A DNA stretch of 64,000 nt from Eonycteris spelaea (taxonomy: Eukaryota; Chordata; Mammalia; Chiroptera; Pteropodidae). The notes under the pieces are model-generated. The model saw nothing but the letters and a program-made list of their open reading frames with translations, had not been told where the DNA came from and did no database searches. Shown in pieces: positions 25,401 to 37,400 of this stretch. The stretch spans positions 748,501 through 812,500 of the forward strand of contig PUFA01000210.1 of NCBI GenBank assembly GCA_003508835.1, in the 5' to 3' direction. The translations under genes were made by a program, and so were the position numbers. Each line of letters begins with the position of its first letter. Position 1 is the first letter of the stretch.

Positions 25401-28400
25401 TGAGAAAGAAAAAATATATATTCTAAAAGCTTCTAGAGAGAACCAAAAGAGAGTCACATATAAAAGACAGGGAATTTGAATACATTTTGGGCTCGCAGCA
25501 ACTAAAAGCTGAAAGATAAGAGAACAATGCCTTTGGAATTCTGAGTAAAAAAATTTGCAACCTAAAATAACTGTTAAGGCCAACTCTCCATCAAGTAAAT
25601 GACAGGAAAATAAAAACGTTCTTATATATTCTAAAACACATATTCTTTTGTACCCTCTCTCAAGAATATACTAAACTTTTTTTCACAAAAACAAGCGACT
25701 ATATCCAGAAAGATAAAAATATGCCAGTTAGAGGACTAGAGAGAAAGGCAAGAAGAATCCCCAGGAAGAAGGTGAGGGGTTTCCCAGGACAATGGTTGTG
25801 TGTCCAGAGTACAACCAGGCTAGTTTATAGCAGTAAGCTGGAGGACACTATTTTAGATGTTTTCTAGAAAAAAAAATTGAAGTGATGGAATATCTGATTT
25901 TTTTTACCTACTATGAGATTTGGAGTTCATTCAGAGTTTGGGATTGAACTAATGATAAATATACAGGAAATTAAGCAAATGAAAAAACAAGGTAATGCTT
26001 CACTCCAGGTTGTACAAGAGAGGAAATATTCATATAGAACCCTACACGATTAAGCAAGAAACAATATGTACAGTTACATGAGTGTATATATTAATATTGA
26101 TTTAACTATAAATTGATGACAACCCTTTGTTAGAAAGTGTCAGGCTAAGTTGGAGCATTTGAGGTGATGTAAAAGAATTAAATCTTATCTTCAATAATGC
26201 AAAATTAAAAGATAACAGCCAAAACTGTTCATCTCAAATAATCAGATAAATAGCAATAGAAATGTGTTATTTAGAAAACTGAAGATATCTGCCAAAACAA
26301 ACAGCTGAATGAAATAAACATGGTTGCCTCTATGGAGTAGGGAAAGACAGTCAGGGGCTGCTGTTTTTTGTTTGTTTGTTTGTTTGTTTGTTTGCTTTGC
26401 TTTAAGTCTCATAATATATTATTTTTAAAAGTATTATTTGGAAAATGGCTTAGATGATAGAAGCTTCATACATCCCCTCTTGCAACCACAGCAAAGTTGA
26501 GACAGAAACACAGAGCAAACAGCAAGCAGATCCCCTGGGGGTCTAGATGATCGGAAGCCCTACAACTAGGGAGAGAAATAAAAAATCACCCTACAAAGGT
26601 AGGAGGTAGGAGGAGGCTGAAGATATGAGGCTGCTGGGTCCCCAGAGGCTGAGTGGTACAGAGGCGATGGCAGTGGCAGCCAGCAGCTGCAGATGCCTCT
26701 TAAATGGGCCATGTCTGCAACCAAACTTTCACCGTGATGGACCTGCTCCCTCTGAGCACTAACATGGGATAGGTTTCTCGGGGGTCACCAGGGACTAAAA
26801 AGCGACGAGTTGTCGGAGTGAGGGCCAGAGGTGAGGCTGTCTACGGGGCAGAAGTGCTGGTGGTATCGATTCCTCCCTGTTGAGTCCCCCTCTGCCACAG
26901 TGTATACATGCAGCGCTGCCATAGCTGAGACATCATCAAACTCAATGACAGAGGTCACGCTGCCCAGAGGATTCCCTGAAACTCCACATCCCCCAACTCA
27001 TGGCGCCACCCAAGCCACATCCAGCTGTGTCCTCAGCAAGTCCTGTGCCACTTGCTGAGCAGCACCAAGACTCACACTGGTGGTAGCTGACCTTGGTTTT
27101 TGACATGGCTTCTTGAGGCAAGAAGCACAACATCTGTGGATTGCTTGCTGAATCTTAACAGGTGGCCCCAGGGAGGAACAGGCTGGCGCTAAACTTGGCC
27201 TCAGTTGAACCCCTCTCAGGACTGTGCTGCTGGACACCTACTTCACGAAGCCACTCAAATAAGACCAGAAGACTTAGGAACTTTAATTAGTACATAGGGA
27301 CATAGAAAGGCAGCCAAATGGTAAGAGAAAGAAACAAAAACCATATGAAAGAACAGAACATAGATCAAGGAAAAATGGAGTCAAGCAATCTCACAGATGC
27401 AGACTTCAAAACATTGGTTACAAAGAAGCTCAATGAACTTAGGGGAAGTATAGATGAACTCAGCAAGAACTTTAACAAAGGAATAAAAAATATAAAAATG
27501 GAAATGGAAATTATAAAAAGGAACCAGTCAGAAATGAAGAACACATTATCTGAGATGAAGTGTATATTAGAGAGAATCGACAGAGCAGAGGAAGAAGAGG
27601 ATCAAAACACTAAAATAGAGGATGGGGAAGTCAAGGGCACTAAACCAGAACAGCAAGAAAAAAGTAACCAAGACTGTAATAATAATTTAAGGAGCTTATG
27701 GGACAAATTAAGGGTAACAACATCCGTGTCACAGGGGTACCTGAAGAGGGAGAACAAGAAGTTGAATTTATATTTGAAGAAATAATGATGGAAAACTTCC
27801 CTAACCTGGTGAAGGAAATAGACATACAACCCTAGGAAGCTCAGAGAGTCACCTCAAAAAATTAACCCAAAGAGGCCCACACCAAGACACATCATAATTA
27901 AAATGCCAAAAGTTAAATACAAAGAGAGAACCTTAAAAGCAGCAAGAGAAAAGCAGTTGGTTGCCTACAAGGGAGCACCCATAGACTGGCAGCTGATTTC
28001 TCAAAAGAAACTTTGCAGGACAAAAGGGCTTGGCACAAAATATTCAAAGTGTTGAAACCCAGGATCTACAACCAAGAATATTTCACCAGCAAGCTATCTT
28101 TCAGAATCAAAGGACAGATAAAAAGCTTCCCAGACAAAAATAAGCTAAAGGAATTCATTGACACCATACCGGTAGTACAGGATTGTTAGAGAGACTTCTT
28201 TAAGAAGAAAAAATCATGTACCAAAAACAGGAATAAAGAATGGCAATAACTACATATTTATCAAGTACCTCAAATGGAAAAGAGTTAAGTGATCCAACCA
28301 AAACATAGAGAAGCCGAATGGATAAGAAAACAAGACCCTTATATATGCTGCCTACAAGAGACTCACTTCAGATTAGACACACACAGACTAAAAAAAAAGA

Positions 28401-31400
28401 GAATGAAAAAGATATTGCCTTGATGGACCTGGAGGGTATTACGCTGAATGAAGTAAGTCAGATAGAGAAAGACAAATACCACATGAGCTCACGTACATGT
28501 GGAATCTAAAGAACAAAATAAACAAAAAAACAACAGAAATGGAAACAAACTCATAGATACAGAGAATATTTTGAGGGCAACTAGACAGGAGGGAGTTGGG
28601 GGATGGTGAGAAAAGGCAAAGGAATTAAGAAGTACAAATAGTCATGGAGATATAAAGTGTAGCATAAGGAAAATAGTCAACAATGTTGTAAAAAATATGT
28701 AAAGGGAAAGAAGGATATCTGATTTAGTAGGGTGACCACTTTGTGAGTTATGTAGATCTCTAATCACTATATTATACAACTGAAGCAAATATATTATTGT
28801 AGGTCAACTGTAGTGGAAAAAAATTCATTGAATTTTACAATGTAAATATGAGCAACTGTCTATTCTACTTCAATAAAGCTGGAAGAAAAAAAAACTGCAA
28901 AATGCATTCCCCAGAATATATGTATGGTGTTTAAAACTTCTTCAAAAATGCAAAAAAGAAAATAGGCAATAATGGAATAAATCTAGTTGCTGAAATTAAA
29001 TCAGGTCCTCAGTTTTTTAGCTGAAATAAATTATTATAAAGTTAAAAACAAATATAATAAAAGTATTATTTGACTTTTAAAACTATGTATAGGTTTTACT
29101 TTAATTTTTTTAAATTAACTAATTAATTTTTATGGTGACATTGGTAAACTAAATCCAGTAAGTTTCAGCTATGCATTTTAACAGTAAGGCATATATTTTA
29201 CATTGTGTGTTCAGCTCCCATAGTTAGATTTCTTTCTGTCACCATATATTTGACCCCTTTTGCCCCATCTACCTTCCCCCTACTTTAATTTTTTAAAAAG
29301 TAAAAATGACTCTCTTTACAGTCATAATTCAACAGCTTCTATATTTAATTAAATTTCTTAGTTACAGTCACAAGGACAAAGCATGAACAGGTTTGGGAGC
29401 AAACACAACTGATTCTTGGCAATGAACCACTTAGGTAGAAGAGACATCTGGGTTTGCTAAAGAGAAGCCTACCAGCTGTTGTGCAATCAGCACACCAGAG
29501 GAGTCCGGTCAGTCTGTTTTATAGAAGGAACATGGAGCACTGATTTAAACTGAGATCAGTGAAAAGAGCTTCTACTGTAATGAATGCAGATAATTAAGGA
29601 GAATGAAATAAAACAGCCTTGATCCGTCTACTTTTGCTACGCTGTCTTTTTTCCCTTGGATTAGATAGAAGGAATTCTACAAGGAATGGAGCTCAAGATC
29701 ATCCTTCTCAGGTCATTCGATTTGCCCTGAAATATTAACCCTCTTGAGGAAAATCTGCAAATGAGGATAAATTGGAGTGCTTTTGAAGGGCAGGCTATTT
29801 TATATATCCTTTGGCTTAATCCATAAAATGAGTTGGAAAGGTGCAGAAGAGATAAAACAAAATCTGCCTTTTGTACCACGATGGACCTGATTTAATTTCA
29901 GTAACGAGATTTATTCCATTATTGCCGATTGTTTTTTTGTTTTTTACATTTTTGAAGAAGTACTAAACACCACACATATAAGCACTGCAGGAGAAAATAA
30001 GCAGATGGGAGTTCAAAACAGGACCTGAGACACACCCTCCAACATCTATGCTGTGTAGGCTTGTAACAAATCTGAGTCTCAGTCACTATCTTACCTGCCC
30101 AGTCAATGAAGCCTTCAGGTTTTTGAGTATTTTGGATTGCTAATTATTAGATGAGTTAAAAAGAATATATAGCCACTTTTCAAAATATCAGCCAACTGAT
30201 GTCTTTGCTGTGCTATTTGGGGCAATGATTTGCAGAAACATCACCCATTAAGGGAAACCTGTTTCTCTCTCTTTTACTTGGACTCAATTCTAGAGTACCT
30301 AAGAATATCATATTCACCCCTTTCCCTCAACTGCTATGTCTGCAGGGCTGTGACAGCCCTTCCTGATAAGAAATTGTCAAATTTCCTTTATAGCTGAAAC
30401 TAGAAAACCAAACAAGGCAGAAATTGGCTTTTAGCATGAACAAAGCATTAAATGTTTATAATTTTCTATATGTAGATTCAGCTAGGGGGGCAGTTTGGAT
30501 CTTCTGAAAGGTCACTCCTCACAGCCTATGCAAATCAACTCAAGTATTCTCTTTATTTTTTCAGAAGCCCTTATCATACTTTCTTCTTTTACATTAGTAA
30601 TCACAGAATGTGACTCAGGTCCAGCCACATAAATGTCATATTGATTGAGTTTTATAAAGAATTCCTCCAAAGTGCGTGGCCACCTCACTAATATCTGGGC
30701 CCCAACTGTGGCCATTAGCCAGGCCCTGAGCTGACCACAGATTGGTCAGTACTTGCTCTCAGAACTGTTTCTGATGGGACTGACTGTTCATTTTAACCGT
30801 CATTATTTGAACACGGAAGCAGCCTGTGATAGCCACTTACTTCAGACCACCTCTTACTTCAGACCACCTAATTTTCCATGTGGGAGTACACAGATCAGCA
30901 ACAGAAGTATCTGCATTTACATTTTTCATAGATGATGAGTCCAATCACCTCATGTACACTGGATGTCCCCTCATCTTATTTTTCACCTCCACAACTCCTA
31001 CCTTCCCAGCAATGATTTTAAGCTAATGGGGAAGACTGCTGAGTTACTACATATTTTTTCTAACTGGAATCCACATCTTCTCAAGCCCTGTTACATGTGA
31101 AGGGGCCCCAGAGAGGTACCTCGGTGTCAGAGCTGTTGCCATTCAGAGCCGATGTTTGGGTCCCTCCAGTCTTCTGAGAGTGAAGGGATGTAATTGTCTG
31201 TCAGAGCATCCCAAACCCTGTAAACAAAGAGAAGCTCTCATTAGCACACATCTGTGGCTTGGCCCTGCCTGGAGGAAGGAAGAGCTGGGCCAGGGGAGGA
31301 GAGAGGCTTCTGTGTGTGCCAGGCTGAGATCATCTGCCTTGCAGCATGCAGGAGCAAAGCAGCTTCAAAACTAAACAAGGCAGGACCAGGAGAGAAAAAG

Positions 31401-34400
31401 CCAAGAGAATGGACCCTAAAGGAATTTCTAGTGTGAAAGGTGTTTGCTTCAGAGAAGAGAAATTTCTCATCATTGAGGTACAAATGGTAAAGTCTACAAT
31501 CAAACCACCTCTGGCAATAAGTAAATTGTCCCAGAAAATAAATCTGCCCCTCAACAAATAGTTCATCTCATGAACCTAAGAAATGCTTCTGCTCCTTCCC
31601 TAAGGGCAGAGAAGAGTGAGATAAAGAGACGATAGAGGTAGAGGTGGAGGTAGAGGTAGAGGTGGAGGTAAAGATAAAGAGACAGAGATAGATCTAGATA
31701 AAGATCTGGGGAGGTTTTCTGGCTCGATCTCATTAAGGTCAGGGTCATCACCTAGTGCCAACATTGCTAATGCTTATTTATTACTCGGAATGTTTAGTGA
31801 GCCCACAGGTGGCACAATCCTGCCCTCTAACAATGTGGAATCTAAGTATGCTGTGTATCCACCATAGATCCCCTGAGGCAAATATATAAAAGGGACCAAT
31901 AAATACACCTCTGTCTACACAATTACATTTCAGTGGGGAAAGATGGGGCTCCCTTTATTATGTTTCTCTTTAAAATTCTGATATATACATTATAAGAAAG
32001 GATTTTCTACAATTCTTTTCGCTTAACTCACTTATTTTAGAAAGATTTCCTTGGAGGTTGGGGGTGGGTGGAATCGTGAAGCCACAAACTCTCACACACA
32101 GGAAAATAAATTAAGTTAGTCAACATCAAGAAGATTAATGTAAATCAGCAAACCAAGCTCCTAAAATAATGCTATCCAGGAAAGCCAACAGCATTTGAAT
32201 TAATATTAAATAATGATAAATGAGGGCTCCATGCAATCTCCTTTGGATGCCTATGCATGTCAAACGTGAGTGATATGAAACCAAGACTCATATAAGGAAA
32301 TATCCATTTAAAAATAAGCAAATATGTATACATATGAATCAAATTTAAAACATGACAAAATATGGGTTAAAATGCTGAAAAGGTAAGTGCAAATTATATA
32401 TAATTATAATCAATATATAACAGAGCACAGATACTTGAAATCAAAATCAGACACAAAAAAATGAGGAGAGAAGTGCTTTTAACACATATAGAATCAGGAA
32501 TGATATGTGATATATGGGTACATAAGCAAAGAGAGTTTCCTAGTGCACAATGCATACAATTTAAGTTGGTGATGAAACAAAATAGACTCGAGGAAACACA
32601 ATTTAATGGCAGTGCTTGGGTTATCTGCTTATTCATTATTTTCCTACAATTACAAGAAAGCACTTTTTGAGACCCCATCAAGTGTTCATTAGACATCTAT
32701 TCAGCAGAATTTCAGAGTCTACTTCTTAAACAGGGGTGATAATCCAATCTCCATCAGGGATTATTAGAGCTTCATTAATTTAGCCTAATTCTAAATTCAA
32801 TTTTCTAAATTCTAATTTCACTTGCATTCTAAAGGCAAGAGGCAAATATGATTAGCTCTCTCCCAGACAGAACTCTAAGCGCCACACCCACTAGAAAGGT
32901 CAGTGGATGACCCCTCCTTGCATCACTGCATCACATTCTGTGTGAGAACGAACAACGTGCATGCAGGCACTAACCTTCAGATTTGTCCTTGCAGCACATA
33001 ACTTGAAAATGAAATTCAGCAAAACCCAAAATAGGCAGGAGCCTTCTATACCTCTCTCCTAGGCAGGATGAAAGCTGGGAACTTAATAGGCTGCACACTT
33101 CCCTTCCAATGACCTTGAAACTGTTCAGATCCTTAAAGTAACAACTGGGGACTCTCTCAAATCTTTTATGGAGTAGAAACTTTTCTCATCTGAGCCTTCC
33201 TTGCCATACTATGGATTTCATCTCCATTAGTGACAATTCCCTAAACGTTTATCTTCTCAGGATTTCGAGCCATCCTCTTTGTCTTTCAGGTTTTGTCCAG
33301 GTTTTCTTCCCTTCTAAGGTACTTTTTATCCTTTGAGGTTCATAAAAAACTTCTAAGATAGAGCTACTCTCACCTCTTTCTAGTCACTTGCATACCCTTC
33401 TATACTTATTAGGTGCCCATTTAACGATAATAACAATAGCAGCCAATACTTAACAGCACCTAACATAAACCAAGTACTATTCTAAACTTTATGTAAACTA
33501 ATTCATTCATTCCTCAACTCTGTAGGGCAGAGACTAATGAGAAAAAAAAAAAAAAACCCTGAAATCTAGGGTTACCTCTCTAAGTGCACACAGCCAGTAA
33601 TGACAGAGTTAGGATTTGAACCCAGGCAACAGAGCTACAGAGTGTATGTTCCTAACTACTTAACTCCTCCAATTCTTTTTTTTTTTTTCATTTAACTCCT
33701 CCAATTCTTGATAAAAATTTTTTTCATTTAACTCCTCCAATTCTTGATAAATGCATCAGAATAATATACCAAGTTCCAAATCACACCCTAGAACAGCAGT
33801 TCAGAAAGCGACTCTGCATGAAAAACCTAAAACTGCATTGTTCTGAACAATGTGCTTTCATCAACAGAAGACAGAATGGCCCAAGCCACAGGGGTACGCA
33901 CTGCTTTCTGCCACTGCTCCATCCTAAGGTTAAATGGAAGGCAAAGGAAGAACACTGGGAGGCAGGCAGCCACAGGAAGGAGGATACGGTGGCGAGAGGG
34001 AAAACACAAAGCTTTCTGTGAAGAAAAGAGTGGAAAGGGCTTTCTCCCAGAGGGTCTATCTATATGATCATAATCAGGATCCTTGGGAATAGACATACTC
34101 CCTTTTATAGGTAAGTACCCTGAGGTGGACTGTACACTTCCTGAGAAGCATCCTATTTACTCTTACCTTGGGAAAGAAGACTTTGAAAGCTATCTACTAT
34201 ATCTTTTATCAAAGAACAAAGATCAAAGAGGGTGCCTCGATTCCTGTCACTATGCTGCCATAGCACCCAAGATTCAATTTGCTCTCTCCGTCTCTGTAAT
34301 AACGAAAAGCTTTTCAGGTGCATATTTTATAGCTTGGGTTTAGATGCCTGTAGAATTGAGTGAACGATCTTACACCAGAGAGGGCTAGGAATTTGGAAAG

Positions 34401-37400
34401 GATGAACAAAACAAACAGAATGGATTGTGATAAGACACCTCTACAAAAATTCATATCTGGAACTGGCAACATGGCTATCAAGCTACATTAATCCTGCTAC
34501 ATGCCTACACGCATGTGCACACGCTTCGCACACACACCTATATACCTATTCCTGACAACATGGTAGCAGTTTGCAAGGCTTATTAGAATTCCTGCTTGGT
34601 AACATTTCCCTTAATCCCCTGTAGGCTGGCTACAGCTCTTGCCTAGTGTTTCATTTGCCTCCAGTCGGGCCAATATCCACACTTAGATGTGTGTTAACAT
34701 GAGTACACTTTTGCAGTTAATATTTAAGAATTATTCATTATGAGCACATTAATGACTGAACAACTTTTTAGGTTCTTTCAAAATCTAAATAGAATTAATA
34801 CTATCTCTGCCTTCTATATGGGGAAACTGAACCCATAAGAAAAGAATTAACTTTCCTAAAAAAAGAATCATAGTTATCTGTCAGCTTTTCCATTCTGATT
34901 TTTTGGTATTTACTTGTCTTTGATTTAAAGTGCTGACTCCAGGCCATATATTGTGTGAACTTTATTTTTAATATCACCTTTAACCCTATAATTCCACTTA
35001 AAGAACAGGAAACTGCCATTGTTCTCACATGTTTGGCCTCTCAGTCTCCAGGGCACTAGTAAGAGGGTCCATAGGGACCCCAGAGAGGCAGATGGTCAGG
35101 TGAGAACTGTTCATTACCATTTTGTAATGGCCCTGAAGAGACTCTGGTCTCCAGGTCCAATTTCTTGTGATAGAGGAAAGAGTGATACCACATAAGCAAA
35201 GAAGAGATTCTGAAATAGTGTCTAAACTTAAAATCATAAGATATACATTCAAGTTTAACACTGTTTGATGCCTGGGACTTTCATGCCCTGACCAATCAGA
35301 GATAAACTGATATCTCAGCCAATTTTGTATTAGCCAAACAGTTCCAAATGAGAACTAAAGAAATCAAAACTGCAAAGGGAATCGCTGTGTTTGCTTTACG
35401 ATTTGTGCAGGCTTCAAGGAGGTTAGTTTGACCAAAACTTTCATTGATTGTGTTTTAGGGTTCTATCATTTAGCTCTAGCTCACCCAAAACACTTTCATG
35501 TGTGGATGATATATCCCTCTAAATACTAAACCTAATACTAAACAAGTGTATTAGAACCCTAGAGCTTTGCTCGGGAGAATACAACCAAGTTAGATATTAA
35601 ATCATTCTTTTCCTTTACCTCATCATAAGTTTACAGTTGAAATATCTGGATAGGTGTCTATAAACCAAAGTATGTCATTTAATTCTGATTTTTATTTTAA
35701 GTTGTAAAGCTTTAGACACACTGGCTGCCTAGAAAGCATAGTGTTAATTTCTCGATTCCCAGATTCTTCCCTCTATACTCTCCCCAAATCATACTTTATC
35801 TCTAAGTAATTATTCAACCTTTGGTCTTTTAGCTGAGGCAGTCAATGAGGCAGGCAAGTCGGGAAAATCAGGATGAGAAGACCAATAATCCCCTGTGATG
35901 GTAATTGACATTGAGTGGCCTCTGCTAATGTGCCTGAGAGAATAAGAACCTGCTCGCTGGGCCTTCACCCTTAATGAGGCAGAGAGGGTGTTACATGGGG
36001 GGAGAAATGATTTGTTGGAAGCAAAAGGAATAGGACACATCTTAAAATGTCATTTTCAAAGAGCAGCCTGGGTGAGGTAAGAAATTAGAGTCCTTAGTCC
36101 CGCTTCATCAAGATTAAGCTCTGGAGGTTTCAAAGATAAGGACCCACGCAGTCGACTAGAGTTAAGTGACTAGCCCAAGGTCGCACTGCGAGTTAGTAAG
36201 AGTATGAAAATTAGAATTCATAGCCTTTGTATTTTTAGTTCATTGCCTGGTGCAATGAACTAGAGTGGGAAAAAAAAGCTCTGTATAATAAAGCCCCACA
36301 GTCATTCTTTGTTGACTTAAAGGAATCGAGCAAATTAAACAGGCTCAGTACCTAAAATAAATGGAGTCAGAACACACAGCCCACAATGATAGTACTGGTC
36401 ACCAGAATGAAATGTTCCCTATGATCGTGCCTTTAGGCTAGCATTAATTAAAAAGAAAATAAGGAAATGGCGTGGACTTGGAAATACTTTACATGTACCT
36501 ATAAGGCTGGCTGTTATTGCTCATCCAATTCATTCAATATTCAACATTTCATTAAAAAAATATGTTATTGGATCACTTACTACACACCAAGCACTGTATT
36601 AGACAGTGGAGATATCATAGTGAGTAAGTCAGACAAATATATAGGCCTTTGTTCACAGAGGTACAGTCTTAGTCACCAAATTAGCAACTATTTGCCAAAT
36701 GTGGTCAGAATTAATCCTCTAGGACACGCCTCTTACCAAACTTGTTTATGCTCAACTCTTCCCACTCTTATCCATTAAAAAAAAAGAGAAGTACATTGCT
36801 CAAAACTTCCATTACCAACTATTTGACATTTCTTGTGTGATGCCTAAAGAACAAATGGTGGATATTTAATCTCTGTAGGAAATTCATTTGTACTTTTTAC
36901 CAAACGCCCAAACACCATTCTTTATAAAAAATTAGCCCTTCTTCTCTTTCTAGTCCTTCCTCAAACAGCACTTTTCTCAGATCCTTCACTTGACTACTAT
37001 TCAGACCCAAGAAAGTGGCTAGTAAATGGCACAGGGAACCTGCACATTCAGAAGCCACTTCACTCAGTTATCACCTTGATATTGTCCAGGCTCTCGGTTC
37101 AATCGGTATGCTTTCTTATTTGGACATAGCTTAACATTTCTAGATAATTTTCCAGCCCTGAGGGGTTGTAAACAATTTGGAGTGGTTCACAATTCTGATG
37201 TTTCTTGATGCAAATTATTCTAATGACATAGATTCCTCTGTCATCGTTAATTTTTTTTTTTCTGGTTCTTATTTCTGATATCTGAGTGGGTTACCGCTGA
37301 TATAAAGAAAGCTGAAGATAGACAGACCCCCAAATTTTCCATGCTCCTGAAATTCTATTTCATATCTAGGAAAACCTTTCTATTTCCTAAAAGTCATTCA

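Larger units (their letters stand above)
17167..31119 (-). other. FEZ1 intron 3 (14 kb), largely L1-type elements
   Basis: 17.2-21.6 kb is mostly unassigned, with an AAAAT-rich run at about 19022-19070 and (GATA)n at 19452-19491. From about 21.6 to 29.3 kb it is a chain of L1-type fragments with nested LTRs, listed separately. 29.3-31.1 kb shows nothing I can name. Confidence 0.65.
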
